A stretch of 61,712 bases of DNA from Paenarthrobacter nitroguajacolicus JCM 14115 (GTDB taxonomy: Bacteria; Actinomycetota; Actinomycetes; Actinomycetales; Micrococcaceae): positions 1 to 61,712 of the forward strand of contig BBFS01000016.1 in the NCBI GenBank assembly GCA_001313365.1, in the 5' to 3' direction. Shown piece after piece: positions 42,880 through 52,393 of the stretch. Each line of letters opens with the position of its first letter. Position 1 is the first letter of the stretch. Both the position numbers and the translations under genes were made by a program. Under the pieces are notes generated by a model. The model had not been told where the DNA came from. It saw only the letters and a list, made by a program, of their open reading frames with translations, and ran no database searches.

Positions 42880-43283
42880 ATGACGCAGATTCCGTCCGAG
42901 GCTCACACCTCGCCCGAATCCGAATTGGCTGCAGTCGTGGCCGAGGCTCTTAAGCTGGCTGACGCCCAGTTGGTAATCAACAAGAGCTTTGCTCCGTTCG
43001 TCTTCATGCTCGACACTGACGGCTCCATCCACCGCGGCGAAGTCCCCAAGGAAATTCAGGGGGGGACCATGCCCCCGGACCCGCTGCTGTCCGTGAAGCT
43101 GACCATTGATCTATTCTCAGGCCATGCCGAAAACCTCCTCGCGATGGTTGCTGTACTGGATCCGCAGGCGGGTAAGACCGAAGACACGCTCCACTTGTGG
43201 CTGAACACCGCAGTGGCATCAGCCAAATCATCCGTGTGGACTTCACCCGCAAGAAGTTCCTGAAGCACCCCCACCATGAGTGA
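42880..43283 (+). CDS. Conserved hypothetical, first of three overlapping paralogues (A)
   Basis: About 134 residues beginning MTQIPSEAHTSPESELAA. A helix (VVAEALKLADAQLVINK) is followed by SFAPFVFMLDTDGSIHRGEV, then LLAMVAVLDPQAGKTEDTL and, after repairing a break near 43215, a strand-rich end HRSGISQIIRVDFTRKKF. It lacks a signal or membrane segment. The arrangement of a helix, the (N)xxFxPF...DGx block and a later AVxVxD strand recurs in the two following genes. The start is 13 bp after the manB stop. The TGA at 43281-43283 lies inside the next gene's first codons (ATGAGTGA). Function unknown. Confidence 0.72.
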
Positions 43284-43802
43284 CCCCCGGGTAGAAGCCC
43301 AGGAGCCCTACGTGTGGGCGGGCGGAGCCGCTCCTGCGGAGGAATGGTGGCATGAGGGACTCTCCGAGCAGGCCATCCAGGATGTTTTCGATCTTGTTGG
43401 AGCGGCCGTACCCTTCGGCCAGGATCAGTTGGGGAAGAACGGCTCGTTGGCGCCGTATGGTGTCACTACCGATCTCACGGGTGAGATCGCGCACCATATG
43501 TCATACCAAGAGCCCACCGAGGACGACGAGGTTGATTCGGAAGAGTCCCTCCAGTTATTGACAGACGGTTTCCGCCAAGGGATCCAGTCATTGCGGGGTA
43601 CGTGCGTCATCAGCGATGTCCGCCTCACCCCCCCAGTAACGGCGAAGGCGTTGCCCTTGACGCTCTCAGGCTCCACATCGAACACACTGAAGGTCTTTCG
43701 ATGCTCCTTCTCAAACCCTATGAAATCGACGAACAGTCCCGGACCGTCGCGTTCGGCGAGACTGCAGTGATGCCAACTCCTGCACGGGTGTGGTCCGCAT
43801 GA
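43276..43802 (+). CDS. Conserved hypothetical, second of three overlapping paralogues (B)
   Basis: About 172 residues starting at the ATG at 43276. A helical N-terminus (LSEQAIQDVFDLVGAAVPFG) leads to KNGSLAPYGVTTDLTGEIAHH, an acidic linker, LLTDGFRQGIQSLRGTC, the strand VISDVRL, and after a frame repair at 43630 ALRLHIEHTEGLSMLLLKPY. The KNGxxxPYG block and the ISDVRL strand align with paralogue C (QNGGFFPFG, VVSDVSL). Its TGA at 43800-43802 overlaps the ATG of the next gene. No motif for catalysis is evident; the fold may be a sensor or chaperone-like alpha/beta sandwich, which is a guess. Confidence 0.75.
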
Positions 43803-44257
43803 GCGAACTGCCCACCAGCGCGCCGGGTGAAGGCGAATCCGTCCAGGACCGCGAACTCCGCGAGACGCTGGGCACAGCGCTTGGGACCGCCCAGGAGCAC
43901 ATCCAGCAGAATGGCGGATTCTTCCCGTTTGGCATCACGCTCTCGAACGATGGTGAACTGCGGATAGTGATGATTGCCCCCCCGGGCGAGCCGGACGAGA
44001 ACGGCGACGTGGATGCCGGGCAGATGCTGACCGACATCCACGATTTGCTGCGTCAAGGCCGTGATGATTTCAAAGCCGTGGCTGTTGTGAGCGACGTCAG
44101 CTTGCCGGACCATGGTACTGACGGCATCCATGGTGCAGCCGAGCACAGGGATGGCGAAGTCCTTGCAGCAATCATTCCCTACACTCCCGCAGTGGACGGT
44201 TTCGCGTTCAGTGCCATGGAGCCCGATACCCACGAACCATCCATCTGGGTGGACTAG
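43799..44257 (+). CDS. Conserved hypothetical, third of three overlapping paralogues (C)
   Basis: An intact 152-residue protein. I start at the ATG at 43799 (MSELPTSAPGEG) because it overlaps the previous stop in the ATGA manner; an upstream start would be internal. It contains LRETLGTALGTAQEHIQQNGG, FFPFGITLSNDGELRIVMIAP, acidic linker, MLTDIHDLLRQGRDDFKAVAV and VSDVSLPDHGTDGIH. The last stretch VLAAIIPYTPAVDGFAF matches MLLLKPYEIDEQSRTVAF of paralogue B. Thus B and C share a full-length domain, and A shares a shorter version. It ends 22 bp before nsrR. Confidence 0.8.
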   Translation: MSELPTSAPGEGESVQDRELRETLGTALGTAQEHIQQNGGFFPFGITLSNDGELRIVMIAPPGEPDENGDVDAGQMLTDIHDLLRQGRDDFKAVAVVSDVSLPDHGTDGIHGAAEHRDGEVLAAIIPYTPAVDGFAFSAMEPDTHEPSIWVD

Positions 44258-44279
44258 ACCTTATCCTTGAGCTGAGCCC

Positions 44280-44755
44280 ATGAAAATCAACGCCTTCGCA
44301 GATGTCAGCCTCCGCGCAATCATGGTGTTGGCCGCGGCTCCAGAGGGCATGCTGCTTACTACCCAAGCGGTGGCGGATGCCGTGGGAACCCCATACAACC
44401 ATGTCAGCAAGGCGATGGTGCGCCTGCGTGCACTTGGATACATCGATGTTGAGCGGGGGGGACGGTTGGGCGGTTCCCGGCTCAATGAAACCGGTCGGAG
44501 GGCGACAGTTGGCGAAGTCCTCAGGCATCTGGACAGTCGGCAGGATCCAGCTGAGTGCCAATCCCCCCACCAAGAACTGCCCTCTCATCAATGAGTGCGG
44601 GCTGCGCCACGCAATGAACCGGGCCAGGGAAGCGTTCTACACAGAGCTCGATGCCGTGGTTATCGCGTCCCTCCCCCCATGCCCGGCAGATGAACCCCGT
44701 GTTCCAATCCATCGGGCTCCGGCCGGAGTTCAGGACCCCGGCCACTCAGTCTTAG
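44280..44755 (+). CDS. nsrR: Rrf2-family nitric oxide-sensing repressor NsrR, frameshifted
   Basis: NsrR holds an iron-sulfur cluster that reacts with NO and then releases DNA. The winged helix is MKINAFADVSLRAIMVLAAA, LTTQAVADAVGTPYNHVSKAM, VRLRALGYIDVERGG and LGGSRLNETGRRA. The three cluster cysteines lie in DPAEC, NCPLI and NEC before GLRHAMNRAREAF. The ATG is at 44280; the repaired end is RTPATQS with a TAG at 44753-44755. C runs near 44564 and 44675 cause the breaks. It is immediately upstream of hmp, with an NsrR-type operator between them. Confidence 0.88.
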
Positions 44756-44840
44756 TCGTAACAGGCACAACAGCACCTCCAACAGCCGGTTCTGTCCGGT
44801 TTGCAGAACTCTTCTACGCAGTGTAGAAATTGGGATATAG

Positions 44841-44865
44841 ATATAAGCATTTTAAATGCCTATAT
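44841..44865. promoter_or_regulatory. NsrR-type operator in front of hmp
   Basis: ATATAAGCATTT and AAATGCCTATAT form a 12-bp inverted repeat around one T, with a single mismatch. GCATTTTAAATGC is the core known for NsrR sites in enterobacteria and it lies 40 bp before the hmp start. The AT-richness stands out against the flanking DNA. It probably overlaps the hmp promoter, so repression would be relieved by NO. Confidence 0.75.
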
Positions 44866-44905
44866 ATTTGGTCGACTAAACCGACCCCCTACAGCCAGGA
44901 GAACC

Positions 44906-46071
44906 ATGCTCTCGGAAAAGTCCCGCCCCATCATTGAAGCCACGCTGCCGCTGGTTGGTTCACGGATCGGCACGATCACCGTCGACTTCTACAATCGACT
45001 CTTCGCCGCGCACCCCCGAGTTGCTCGATGGCTCTTCAGCCGCTCCAACCAACGTTCCGGAGGTCAGCAGCGGGCCCTTGCGGGGGAGTATCGCCACCTT
45101 CGCGACCCACCTCATCAACAATCCGGGCACCCTCCCCCGAAAAAGTACTTTCCCGCATTGCGCACAAGCACGCCTCCCTCGGAATCACCGAGGACCAGTA
45201 CGGAGTGGTCTACGAACACCTCTTTGCAGCCATCGCCGCGGACTTGGCCGACGTCATCACTCCGGAGATCGCTGAAGCATGGACAGAGGTGTACTGGCTC
45301 ATGGCAGACGCACTGATCAAACTGGAAAAGGACCTCTACGCATCCCAGGCGAACCACAAAATGTGGATGCCTGGCGTGTGACCGGCAAGGAACCGGCAGG
45401 CACTGATGCGGTGACGTTCACCCTGGAACCAGCAGACGACACCCCCCCGGTAACGCCGGCAAAACCCGGTCAGTACGTCAGCGTCAAGGTCCATCTTCCG
45501 GATGGCCTGCGCCAGGTGCGCCAGTATTCGCTTTCCGGTGACGCGGGCACGAGCCGGACCTTCACTACCAAGCTGAACGACGGGGGTGAGGTGTCCACCG
45601 CCCTGCACGCCGGCGTCGAACCCGGTGACATCCTCGAAATTTCAAACCCGTACGGGAGATTACCCTCAGAAACGGTGACGGCCCCCGTCATCCTGGCCTC
45701 TGCGGGTATTGGCTGCACCCCCACCGCTTCCATTCTGCGGTCGCTCGCTGAGACGGGCACGGATCGGCAGGTCCTGGTCCTTCACGCCGACAAGACCATC
45801 GAGAACTGGGCACTCAGCGGCCAGATGACCGCGGACGCAGCGCGGATCGACGCAGACCTGCAGCTTTGGCTCGAGTCTCCCCCATCCCGGAACCAACCAC
45901 GGCTTCATGTCGCTGCGTGAACTGGACATGCCCGCAGACGCGTCGCTTTACCTTTGCGGCCCCCTCCCCCCCTTCATGAAGAAGATCCGCGATGAAGCCA
46001 TTGATGCCGGAATTCCAGCTACCCGGATCCACTACGAAGTGTTCGGCCCGGACGTGTGGCTCGCCAACTAG
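44906..46071 (+). CDS. hmp: Flavohaemoprotein, nitric oxide dioxygenase, frameshifted
   Basis: Hmp oxidises NO to nitrate with O2 and NADPH. The globin domain has the distal region FYNRLFAAHPELLDxF and proximal His in RIAHKHASLGI. The FAD domain has PGQYVSVKVHL and QVRQYSLSG. The NAD domain has ILASAGIGCTPTASIL and YLCGPLPFMKKI. The ATG at 44906 has AGGAG seven bases upstream (CCAGGAGAACCATG). The end is a TAG at 46069-46071 after FGPDVWLAN. Breaks occur near 45015, 45085, 45130, 45375 (KMWMPWRV), 45440 and 45880. About 390 residues. Regulation by NsrR is implied by the gene and box upstream. Confidence 0.93.
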
Positions 46072-46105
46072 GCACGCACTCCAGCGGGGGGGACAATAGC
46101 CCCCC

Positions 46106-46163
46106 CAAGGACGACGGCGGCCCGCCACCTTTCATTCGAAAGGTGACGGGCCGTCGTCGTTCG
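46106..46163. terminator. Bidirectional terminator between hmp and pckG
   Basis: ACGACGGCGGCCCG and CGGGCCGTCGTCGT with inner ACCTTTC/GAAAGGT form a long stem, loop ATTC. The flanking genes converge on it. Confidence 0.85.
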
Positions 46164-46191
46164 CTTAAGAACGCCGTTGTTCCTAAGAGGT

Positions 46192-48032
46192 CTAGCCCAG
46201 ACGGGTCTTGAGACCGTCCAGTTCGGACTGAAGCGCCGCCGGGAGCGACTCGCCGAAGTTGGCGAACCATTCCTCGATGGACGCCAACTCGGTTGCCCAT
46301 TCCTCGGGATCGACACGAACAGCCGACTCAACCTCGGCCGGGGGGGTCATGTCCAGGCCCTCGAGATCGATGGATTCACCGGTCGGCACGAAACCGATCG
46401 GGGGGGTTTCCACGGCGTCAGCCTTGCCCTCGAGGCGCTCGATGGCCCACTTGAGCACACGGGCGTTGTCTCCGAAACCAGGCCAGGCGAAGCCGCCTTC
46501 AGCCGTGCGGCGGAACCAGTTCACCAGGAAGATCTTGGGCAGACGCTCCGGGTTGGCCTTGGCGGACAGGTTTACCCAGTGGTTCAGGTAGTCACCTGCG
46601 TCGTAGCCGATGAACGGCAGCATGGCCATCGGGTCGCGGCGGACCACGCCAACAGCACCGGCGGCCGCAGCCGTGGTTTCGGAGGACAGCGTGGAACCAT
46701 GAAGATGCCGTTTGACCAGTCGCGGGCCTCGGTGACCAGCGGGATGGTGGTCTTGCGGCGGCCACCGAACAGAATCGCGGACAGCTCAACGCCGTCCGGG
46801 CTGAAGTACTCTTCGGCCAGCATGTCGATCTGGTCGATCGGCGTGCAGAAACGCGAGTTCGGGTGCGCAGCAGGAGCGTCGGAGTCCGGAGTCCAGGACT
46901 CGCCGCGCCAGTCAGTCAGGTGTGCCGGGGGGGTTTCCTCCGTCATGCTTCCCACCAAACGCCACCGTCGTCGGTCAGTGCAACGTTGGTGAAGATGCTG
47001 TTGCCCTTGGCGATGGCGCGCATGGCGTTGGGGTTGGTGCCCCCAGCCGGTACCCGGAGCAACACCGAACAAGCCGGCTTCGGGGGGGTTGACGGCGCGG
47101 AGCTCGCCTTCCTTGCCGAAACGCATCCAGGTGATGTCATCGCCCAGCGTCTCAACCTTCCAGCCCTTGATGGTGGGGTCGAGCAACGCGAGGTTGGTCT
47201 TGCCGCAGGCGGACGGGAAAGCGGCGGAGACGTAGTAGGTCTTCTGCTCGGGGGGAGGTCAGCTTGAGGATGAGCATGTGCTCAGCCAGCCAGCCTTCGT
47301 CGCGGGCCATCACCGAAGCGATGCGCAGCGCGTAGCACTTCTTGCCCAGAAGGGCGTTGCCGCCGTAGCCCGAACCGAAGGACCAAATGGAACGCTCTTC
47401 GGGGAAGTGCACAATCCACTTGTCGGTGTTGCAAGGCCATGCGACGTCGGCCTGCCCGGCTTCCAGTGGTGCGCCCAGCGAGTGGAGGGCGGGAACAAAG
47501 AAAGCGTCGGTCTGCGTGATGCGGTCCAGGACGTCCGTACCGATGCGGGCCATGATGCGCATGGAGGCAACAACGTAGGCGGAGTCGGTGATCTCGACGC
47601 CAAACTTGGGGTCCTCGGCATCCAAGTGGCCCATAACGAACGGAATGACGTACATGGTGCGGCCGCGCATGGAGCCGGCGAAGAGTCCGCGCAGCTTCTG
47701 CTTCATCTCGCCGGGGCCATCCAATTGTTGGTGAAGCCTGCGTCGCGCTCGTTCTCGGAGCAGATGAACGTCTGCTCTTCTACACGGGCAACGTCGGCGG
47801 GGGGGTCAGAGAACGCCGCGAAGGAATTCGGGAACGTTTCCGGGTTCAGCCGCTTCAGCGTGCCGGCCTCGACGAGTTCGTCGGTGAGCTTCTTGTTTTC
47901 TGCTTCGCTGCCATCGACCCAGTGGATGCGGTCCGGCTGAGTCAGCTCGGCAACTTCCTCAACCCAGGCCAGCAGGCGTGCATGCGTAGTAGGTGCCTTC
48001 TCAAGCAGCGGCAGTCGCGCCAGATCGCCCAT
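46192..48032 (-). CDS. pckG: Phosphoenolpyruvate carboxykinase (GTP), frameshifted
   Basis: PEPCK converts oxaloacetate and GTP to PEP, the entry to gluconeogenesis. This is the GTP-type, about 610 residues. The start ATG is at 48032 ([20 protein letters not shown]). The kinase P-loop [15 protein letters not shown], the GTP-type WDTGF-equivalent region [15 protein letters not shown], the catalytic block [12 protein letters not shown] and the [19 protein letters not shown] end are visible. The stop is TAG at 46194-46192. Breaks occur at 47740, 47260, 47086, 47045, 46930-46955 and 46700. Upstream DNA (48033-48319) contains a candidate control box at 48111. Confidence 0.95.
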
Positions 48033-48319
48033 TGCGGTTCCCTTCCTCGGGTTCAGTGGTGTGTCCTAAACGATAGGGGGGCCGCGGACCAGACCAATCC
48101 GCTGTCAGACATCGGACATCCGGAGGCGGTGGAAGCGAAAACCGCTAGAAATCAAGGTTTGACAAGCGGAAAGGCTGAATTTAAGTGACGAAGGTCACGT
48201 AGACCGGTCTAGTTGCGCAGATTACAGCTTTTCGATTTGGAACTTCACATGAACTTCTGTAAAGTTTATTGAGGTTCGAGGGGGGTCAGAGAAACAGACC
48301 GCCGAGAATCACGCGAAAT
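48033..48319. other. Intergenic region between pckG and tRNA-Arg, promoter region
   Basis: No gene or structured RNA is evident. It must carry the pckG promoter and the tRNA-Arg promoter. It contains the box at 48111-48124 and the short palindrome GTGACGAAGGTCAC near 48184. Confidence 0.5.
48111..48124. promoter_or_regulatory. Candidate operator ATCGGACATCCGGA upstream of pckG
   Basis: This 14-bp site shares the core ATCGGAYRTCC with two sites between nanR and siaE (49475 and 49641). It lies about 80 bp upstream of the pckG start and contains the inverted CGGA-CA-TCCG. A function in control is inferred from the similarity only. Confidence 0.4.
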
Positions 48320-48393
<74 letters not shown>

Positions 48394-48400
48394 CAGATGA

Positions 48401-48435
48401 AGACCCGCACCGGTTCGCCGGTGCGGGTCTTTTGT
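48401..48435 (+). terminator. Terminator downstream of tRNA-Arg
   Basis: AGACCCGCACCGG and CCGGTGCGGGTCT form a perfect 13-bp stem around TTCG, followed by TTTGTTTTG. Confidence 0.95.
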
Positions 48436-48448
48436 TTTGCCCGGACGT

Positions 48449-48515
48449 ACCCAAGTAAGTCGCAGCACCGCGCGTTTTGAGGCTGAAAACGCGCTTAACT
48501 GCGACCTACTTGGGT
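48449..48515. repeat. Long palindromic intergenic element
   Basis: ACCCAAGTAAGTCGCAG (48449) pairs with CTGCGACCTACTTGGGT (48499) with one mismatch or wobble. An inner GCGCGTTTT/AAAACGCGC arm (from about 48470) continues the stem. The unit is about 67 bp, between two transcription terminators. It looks like a REP/BIME-type element rather than a terminator. I do not see a second copy in this window. Confidence 0.75.
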
Positions 48516-48546
48516 AAGCCGCAGCGGAAGGTGACCCGCACGCAGA

Positions 48547-48603
48547 AACGCAAGGACCGCCGTCGTACTTTTCACAGAAGTACGACGGCGGTCCCTTGCG
48601 TTA
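48547..48603 (-). terminator. Terminator downstream of nanR
   Basis: On the minus strand, AACGCAAGGGACCGCCGTC and GACGGCGGTCCTTGCG with AAGT/ACTT extensions form a stem of more than 20 bp. The nanR stop is 13 bp upstream. The T tract is short. Confidence 0.8.
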
Positions 48604-48615
48604 AGTGCGGAGCGT

Positions 48616-49347
48616 TTACTCCCCCCCACGGCCTCGCTGATGCGGCGACGGATGCCGTCGAAGTGCCGGTTGAGCAGCTCAGAAGCCGAAACCTTGTCGC
48701 CGGCAGCAACTGCCGCATAAATTCCGCGGTGCATCGCAGCGGTTTTTGCCAGGTCCTCGTTGCCCGGGCCGATCTCCACGTGGATCTTCCGGTAGACCTT
48801 CCAGAAGACCCCCCATGAGATTGATCAGGAGTTCATTGTTGAGAGGTTCGAAAAGGCGGCGGTGGAACTCGGCATCGGCGGCGACGAAGTTCTCGCCAGC
48901 GGCAGCCAGATCTTCCATCTGCTTCACGGCCTCCTCGATGGAGGCAAGCTGTTCCTTGGTCATGACATCCATGGAAGAGCCAATCAGCGGATTCGAGAGC
49001 CTGGCGTACATCTACCAGCTGGAGGGCTTCAAGTCCCTGATGGCGAAGCGAAAGCCGCCCCCCCGGAACGTGAGCCCATCAGCCAATGCATCAAAGTTGC
49101 TCGGCGCCACAAACATGCCGAAGCCGTGGCGGATCTCAATCACGCCAAGGGCCTGGAGCACCTTGAGGGATTCGCGGAGAGTGTTTCGACCTACGCCCAG
49201 GGCGACAGAGAGCTCACTCTCCGTGGGCAATGGATCGCCAGCCTCGAGCTCACGCTCAAGGATCAATTCCATAATGTCCGACTGCAAGGCACGCAGCCGG
49301 GCCTGTGCACTGAACCGCGCCTGCGGAACCACACCGGAAGTTGTCAT
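48616..49347 (-). CDS. nanR: GntR-family (FadR/FCD type) regulator, probable NanR, frameshifted
   Basis: The winged helix-turn-helix is LRALQSDIMELILERELEAGD, PLPTESELSVALGVGRNTLRE, SLKVLQALGVIEIRHGFGMFV. The FCD effector domain contains the metal-ligand-rich DAEFHRRLFE and AMHRGIYAAVAAGDKV...LNRHFDGI. The ATG is at 49347 and the repaired end EAVGGE has a TAA at 48618-48616. Breaks are near 48626, 48810, 49010 and 49060. It is divergent from the sia/nan operon, the position NanR holds in Corynebacterium. The ligand is inferred, perhaps N-acetylmannosamine or GlcN-6-P by analogy. Confidence 0.75.
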
Positions 49348-49474
49348 GGCTTTCTCCTTGCCGATGCACCTGCCCCGTACTCCGGCGAAGGCCGGGTTGG
49401 GGGAGCATGTGCGGTGTTAATATTGAGGCGAGCATTAGTGCCCACCAAAGAACGGGTAGCTCGCAGCATACAAT

Positions 49475-49487
49475 ATCGGATGTCCCA
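49475..49487. promoter_or_regulatory. Candidate NanR-type site 1, ATCGGATGTCCCA
   Basis: It lies 128 bp upstream of the nanR start. The core ATCGGAYRTCC matches the 49641 and 48111 sites. Control is inferred from the repeat and position. Confidence 0.4.
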
Positions 49488-49640
49488 CCTCCGTCATAGC
49501 TACGAGCCGGGAATTTCCTGACATTTCCCACACGGACCGGCCGTAGCCGTCAATACTCCCCCCCGCGCACAGGCGAAACCCGCATCGCCTTTTCATACTT
49601 GACGTTCCGTTGTGACCGCCCTTACAGTTTCACTACGAGC

Positions 49641-49662
49641 ATCGGACGTCCTACATCCGATA
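49641..49662. promoter_or_regulatory. Candidate NanR-type site 2, inverted repeat before siaE
   Basis: ATCGGA and TCCGAT flank a nine-base centre (CGTCCTACA), 31 bp upstream of the siaE start. The position overlaps where a promoter would be expected, which fits a repressor. The 345-bp nanR-siaE gap holds no gene. Confidence 0.45.
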
Positions 49663-49692
49663 ACCCACGAAATGCGAATGGTGAGGCACCTA

Positions 49693-51324
49693 ATGAGCAA
49701 GACGATCCAAAGCCTGCCGCTGGTCAACGACGCCAGCCGCCGGAACTTCCTGAAGCTAAGCGGCGCAGTTGGTGCAGCAGCCGCCTTCACGGCAACCCTC
49801 TCCGCGTGCGGCGGCGCTGCCAGCACCACCACTGGGTCAACCGCCAACACTGCGGCCATCAACAAGGACCTCATCATTGAGGCAGGCATTTCCTACGCAC
49901 TGTCCACCGGCTTCGATCCACTGAGCTCGTCCGGAGCAACACCGATGGCAGCGAACCTGCACATCTTCGAGGGCCTTATTGAACTCCACCCGGCCACGCG
50001 TCAGCCCTACAACGCCCTGGCGGCTACGGATCCCAAGAAGGTCAACGACACCACCTACCAGGTGACCATCCGCGACGGCGCCAAGTTCCACGACGGCTCC
50101 CCCCGTCACCACCGAAGACGTCGCTTTCTCCTTCATGCGCGTCATCGACCCGGCGAACAAGTCACTGTTCTCCCAGTTCATCCCCTTCATCCAGGACGTC
50201 AAGCCGCTCGATGCAAAGACGGTGGAGTTCACACTCAAGTACGCTTTCCCCCGGCTTCGGACCGCGCATCTCTGTAGTGAAGATCGTCCCCCAAGGCACT
50301 CGCGACCGACCTGAAGGCGTTCGACGCCGCACCTGTCGGCTCCGGCCCCTACAAGCTGGTCTCCGCCGTCAAGGACGACAAGATCGTCTTCGAAGCATTT
50401 GCCGACTACAACGGCCCCCCCAAACCCGCACTGGCCAAGGGCATGACCTGGCTGCTGCTCTCCGACGCCGCAGCCCGCGTTACCGCAGTCCAGTCCGGCC
50501 GTGTCCAAGCGATCGAGGACGTTCCTTACCTGGACGTTGACGGCCTGAAGTCCAAGGTCAAGGTTGAATCCGTCCAGTCCTTCGGCCTGCTGTTCCTCAT
50601 GTTCAACTGCGCCAAGGCCCCGTTCGACAACAAGCTGGTCCGCCAGGCCTTGCACTTCGGCATGGACAAAGAATCCATCATCAAAAAGGCCCTGTTCGGC
50701 AACGCCAAAGCCGCGACTTCCTACTTCCAGGAAGGCCACCCGGACTACGTCAAGGCCAAGAACGTCTACGGCTTCGATACTTCCAAAGCTGAGGACCTGC
50801 TGAAGCAGGCGGGTGTCAACACCCTTGAGTTCGAGCTCCTCACCACGGACACCGCCTGGGTCAAGGACGTTGCCCCGTTGATCCTCGAATCCTGGAACAA
50901 GATCCCGGGCGTCAAGGTCACCGTCAAGAGCCTTCAGTCCGGCGCCATGTACAGCGACCGCGTTGGCAAGGGCGACTTCTCCGTGGTGGCAGCCCCCCCG
51001 GCGATCCCTCGGTGTTCGGCAACGATGCAGACCTTCTGTTGAGCTGGTTCTACTCAGGCGCAACGTGGATGGACAAGCGCGCGTTCTGGACCACCCCCTG
51101 AGCGCACCAAGCTGCAGGAACTCATGAACAAGGGCTCGCAGGCTTCCGGTGACGAGGCAAAGAAGATCGTTAGCGAAATTGTGGACATGGTCTCGGACGA
51201 AGTTCCGCTGTATCCAGTGTTCCACCGCCAGCTACCCAGCGCGTGGGACGAGAAGAAACTCAACGGCTTCCAGCCCCTGCCCACCACCGGCCTGTCGTTC
51301 ATCGACGTCGGACGAACTGCCTAA
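49693..51324 (+). CDS. siaE: Dipeptide/nickel-type ABC transporter substrate-binding lipoprotein, probable sialic acid binding protein SiaE, frameshifted
   Basis: Extracytoplasmic binding protein (SBP family 5) of about 540 residues. The ATG at 49693 ([12 protein letters not shown]) is preceded by GGTGAGG. The N-terminus has a twin-arginine-like [10 protein letters not shown] followed by a lipobox (TLSAC). Family landmarks include [35 protein letters not shown] and PVGSGPYKL. The sialic-acid assignment rests on the operon (nanA, nanK, nanE downstream) and on the similarity to the DPP-type sialic acid transporters of Corynebacterium (Sia) and Haemophilus ducreyi (Sat). Breaks are at 50100, 50250-50290, 50416, 50996 and 51095. 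The TAA is at 51322. Confidence 0.85.
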
Positions 51325-51335
51325 GCACCCTTCGA

Positions 51336-51396
51336 GTTGTGAGGCCTGCTCTGCGGCTGAATCCCCCGAATAGCGCGCAGAGCAGGCCCCCACAAC
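51336..51396. repeat. Palindromic intergenic repeat of about 61 bp (family copy 1)
   Basis: GTTGTGAGGCCTGCTCTGC at 51336 and GCGCGCAGAGCAGGCC..CACAAC at 51375 form a nearly complete palindrome. Two similar elements occur at 58009 and 58085. It lies in the siaE-siaF gap and could lower transcription of the permease genes relative to the binding protein, which is often seen with such hairpins. Confidence 0.75.
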
Positions 51397-51425
51397 CAGC
51401 AGCACCCAACCAACCGGAGAACAAA

Positions 51426-52390
51426 TTGGTCACGATATTGCGTCTGCTTGGCCGCAGACTTGCAGCATTGCCATTGATGATCCTGGGCATCACGTTGCTC
51501 GTCTTCCTCGTCCTGCAGGCCGCTCCCGGCGACCAGGCCAGCTCGGCCCTCGGTGACGGCGCCAGTGAAGAAGCGAAGCAGCAGTACCGCCAGGAAAATG
51601 GCCTCAACGATTCCCTGGTCCTGCAGTACTTCCGATTCCTCGGCAAGCTCCTGCAGTTCGACCTCGGCGTCACTACCCCCCCGCCGGCCAAGTCGGTGGC
51701 TTCCATGATCGGCTCGGCGTTCCCCCCCTGACGTTGCAGCTCACCTTCCTGGGTGTCCTCATTGCGATCGTGCTTTCCCTGGCGTTCGGCATCCTCGGCG
51801 CCTCTACCGCGACAAGTGGCAGGACCAGTTGGTCCGCGTCTTCTCCATCGCGGCGATCGCTACGCCGTCGTTCTGGCTCGGCATCCTCCTCATCCAGTGG
51901 TTCGCGCTCGGTGCCAACCCGATGTTCCCCTCAGGCGGAATTGCGACGCCGGAATCCGGCTTCGGCGGTTGGCTCAACTCCATGGCACTCCCGGCTTTGG
52001 CGCTCGGCATCCCCCCCGTGTCAGCCTCGCTGATCGCGTGTCCGTACCTCCATGGTGGAAGAACTGGACCGCGATTATGTCCGCACCGCTATCGGCAACG
52101 GAGTCCCATACCGCGAGGTTGTCTCCAAGAACGTCCTCCGCAACGCGCTCGTCACCCCCCCGGTGACCGTGCTGGGACTTCGCGTGGGCTACTTGCTGGG
52201 TGGCGCCGTCGTGATTGAAATGATTTTCGCCCTGCCCGGCATGGGCCAGCTGATCCTCAACGGCATCACCAACCTGGACGTCAACCTGGTCCAGGGCGTG
52301 GTGCTCACCATCTCCGTCACCTTTGTTCTGGTGAACATCGTGGTGGACCTTCTTTACCTGCTCATCAACCCCCGAATCAGGACGGTATAG
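51426..52390 (+). CDS. siaF: ABC transporter permease SiaF (DppB type), frameshifted
   Basis: Integral membrane subunit of about 320 residues. The TTG at 51426 (LVTILRLLGRRLAALPLMILG) follows CCGGAGAACAAA. There are six membrane segments and the DppB signature QENGLNDSLVLQYFRFLGKLLQFDLG. The cytoplasmic EAA loop near RTAIGNGVPYREVVSKNVLRN ends with ...LRVGYLLGGAVVIEMIFALPG. The stop TAG is at 52388-52390. Breaks occur at 51680, 51722, 51800, 52012, 52040 and 52157. The gene ends 3 bp before siaG. Confidence 0.88.
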
Positions 52391-52393
52391 CTC

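Noticed and set aside
49837..51225. Long minus-strand frame of 462 codons opposite siaE
   Set aside because: It is the antisense of a well-supported substrate-binding protein and has a composition typical of a shadow frame in high-GC DNA.
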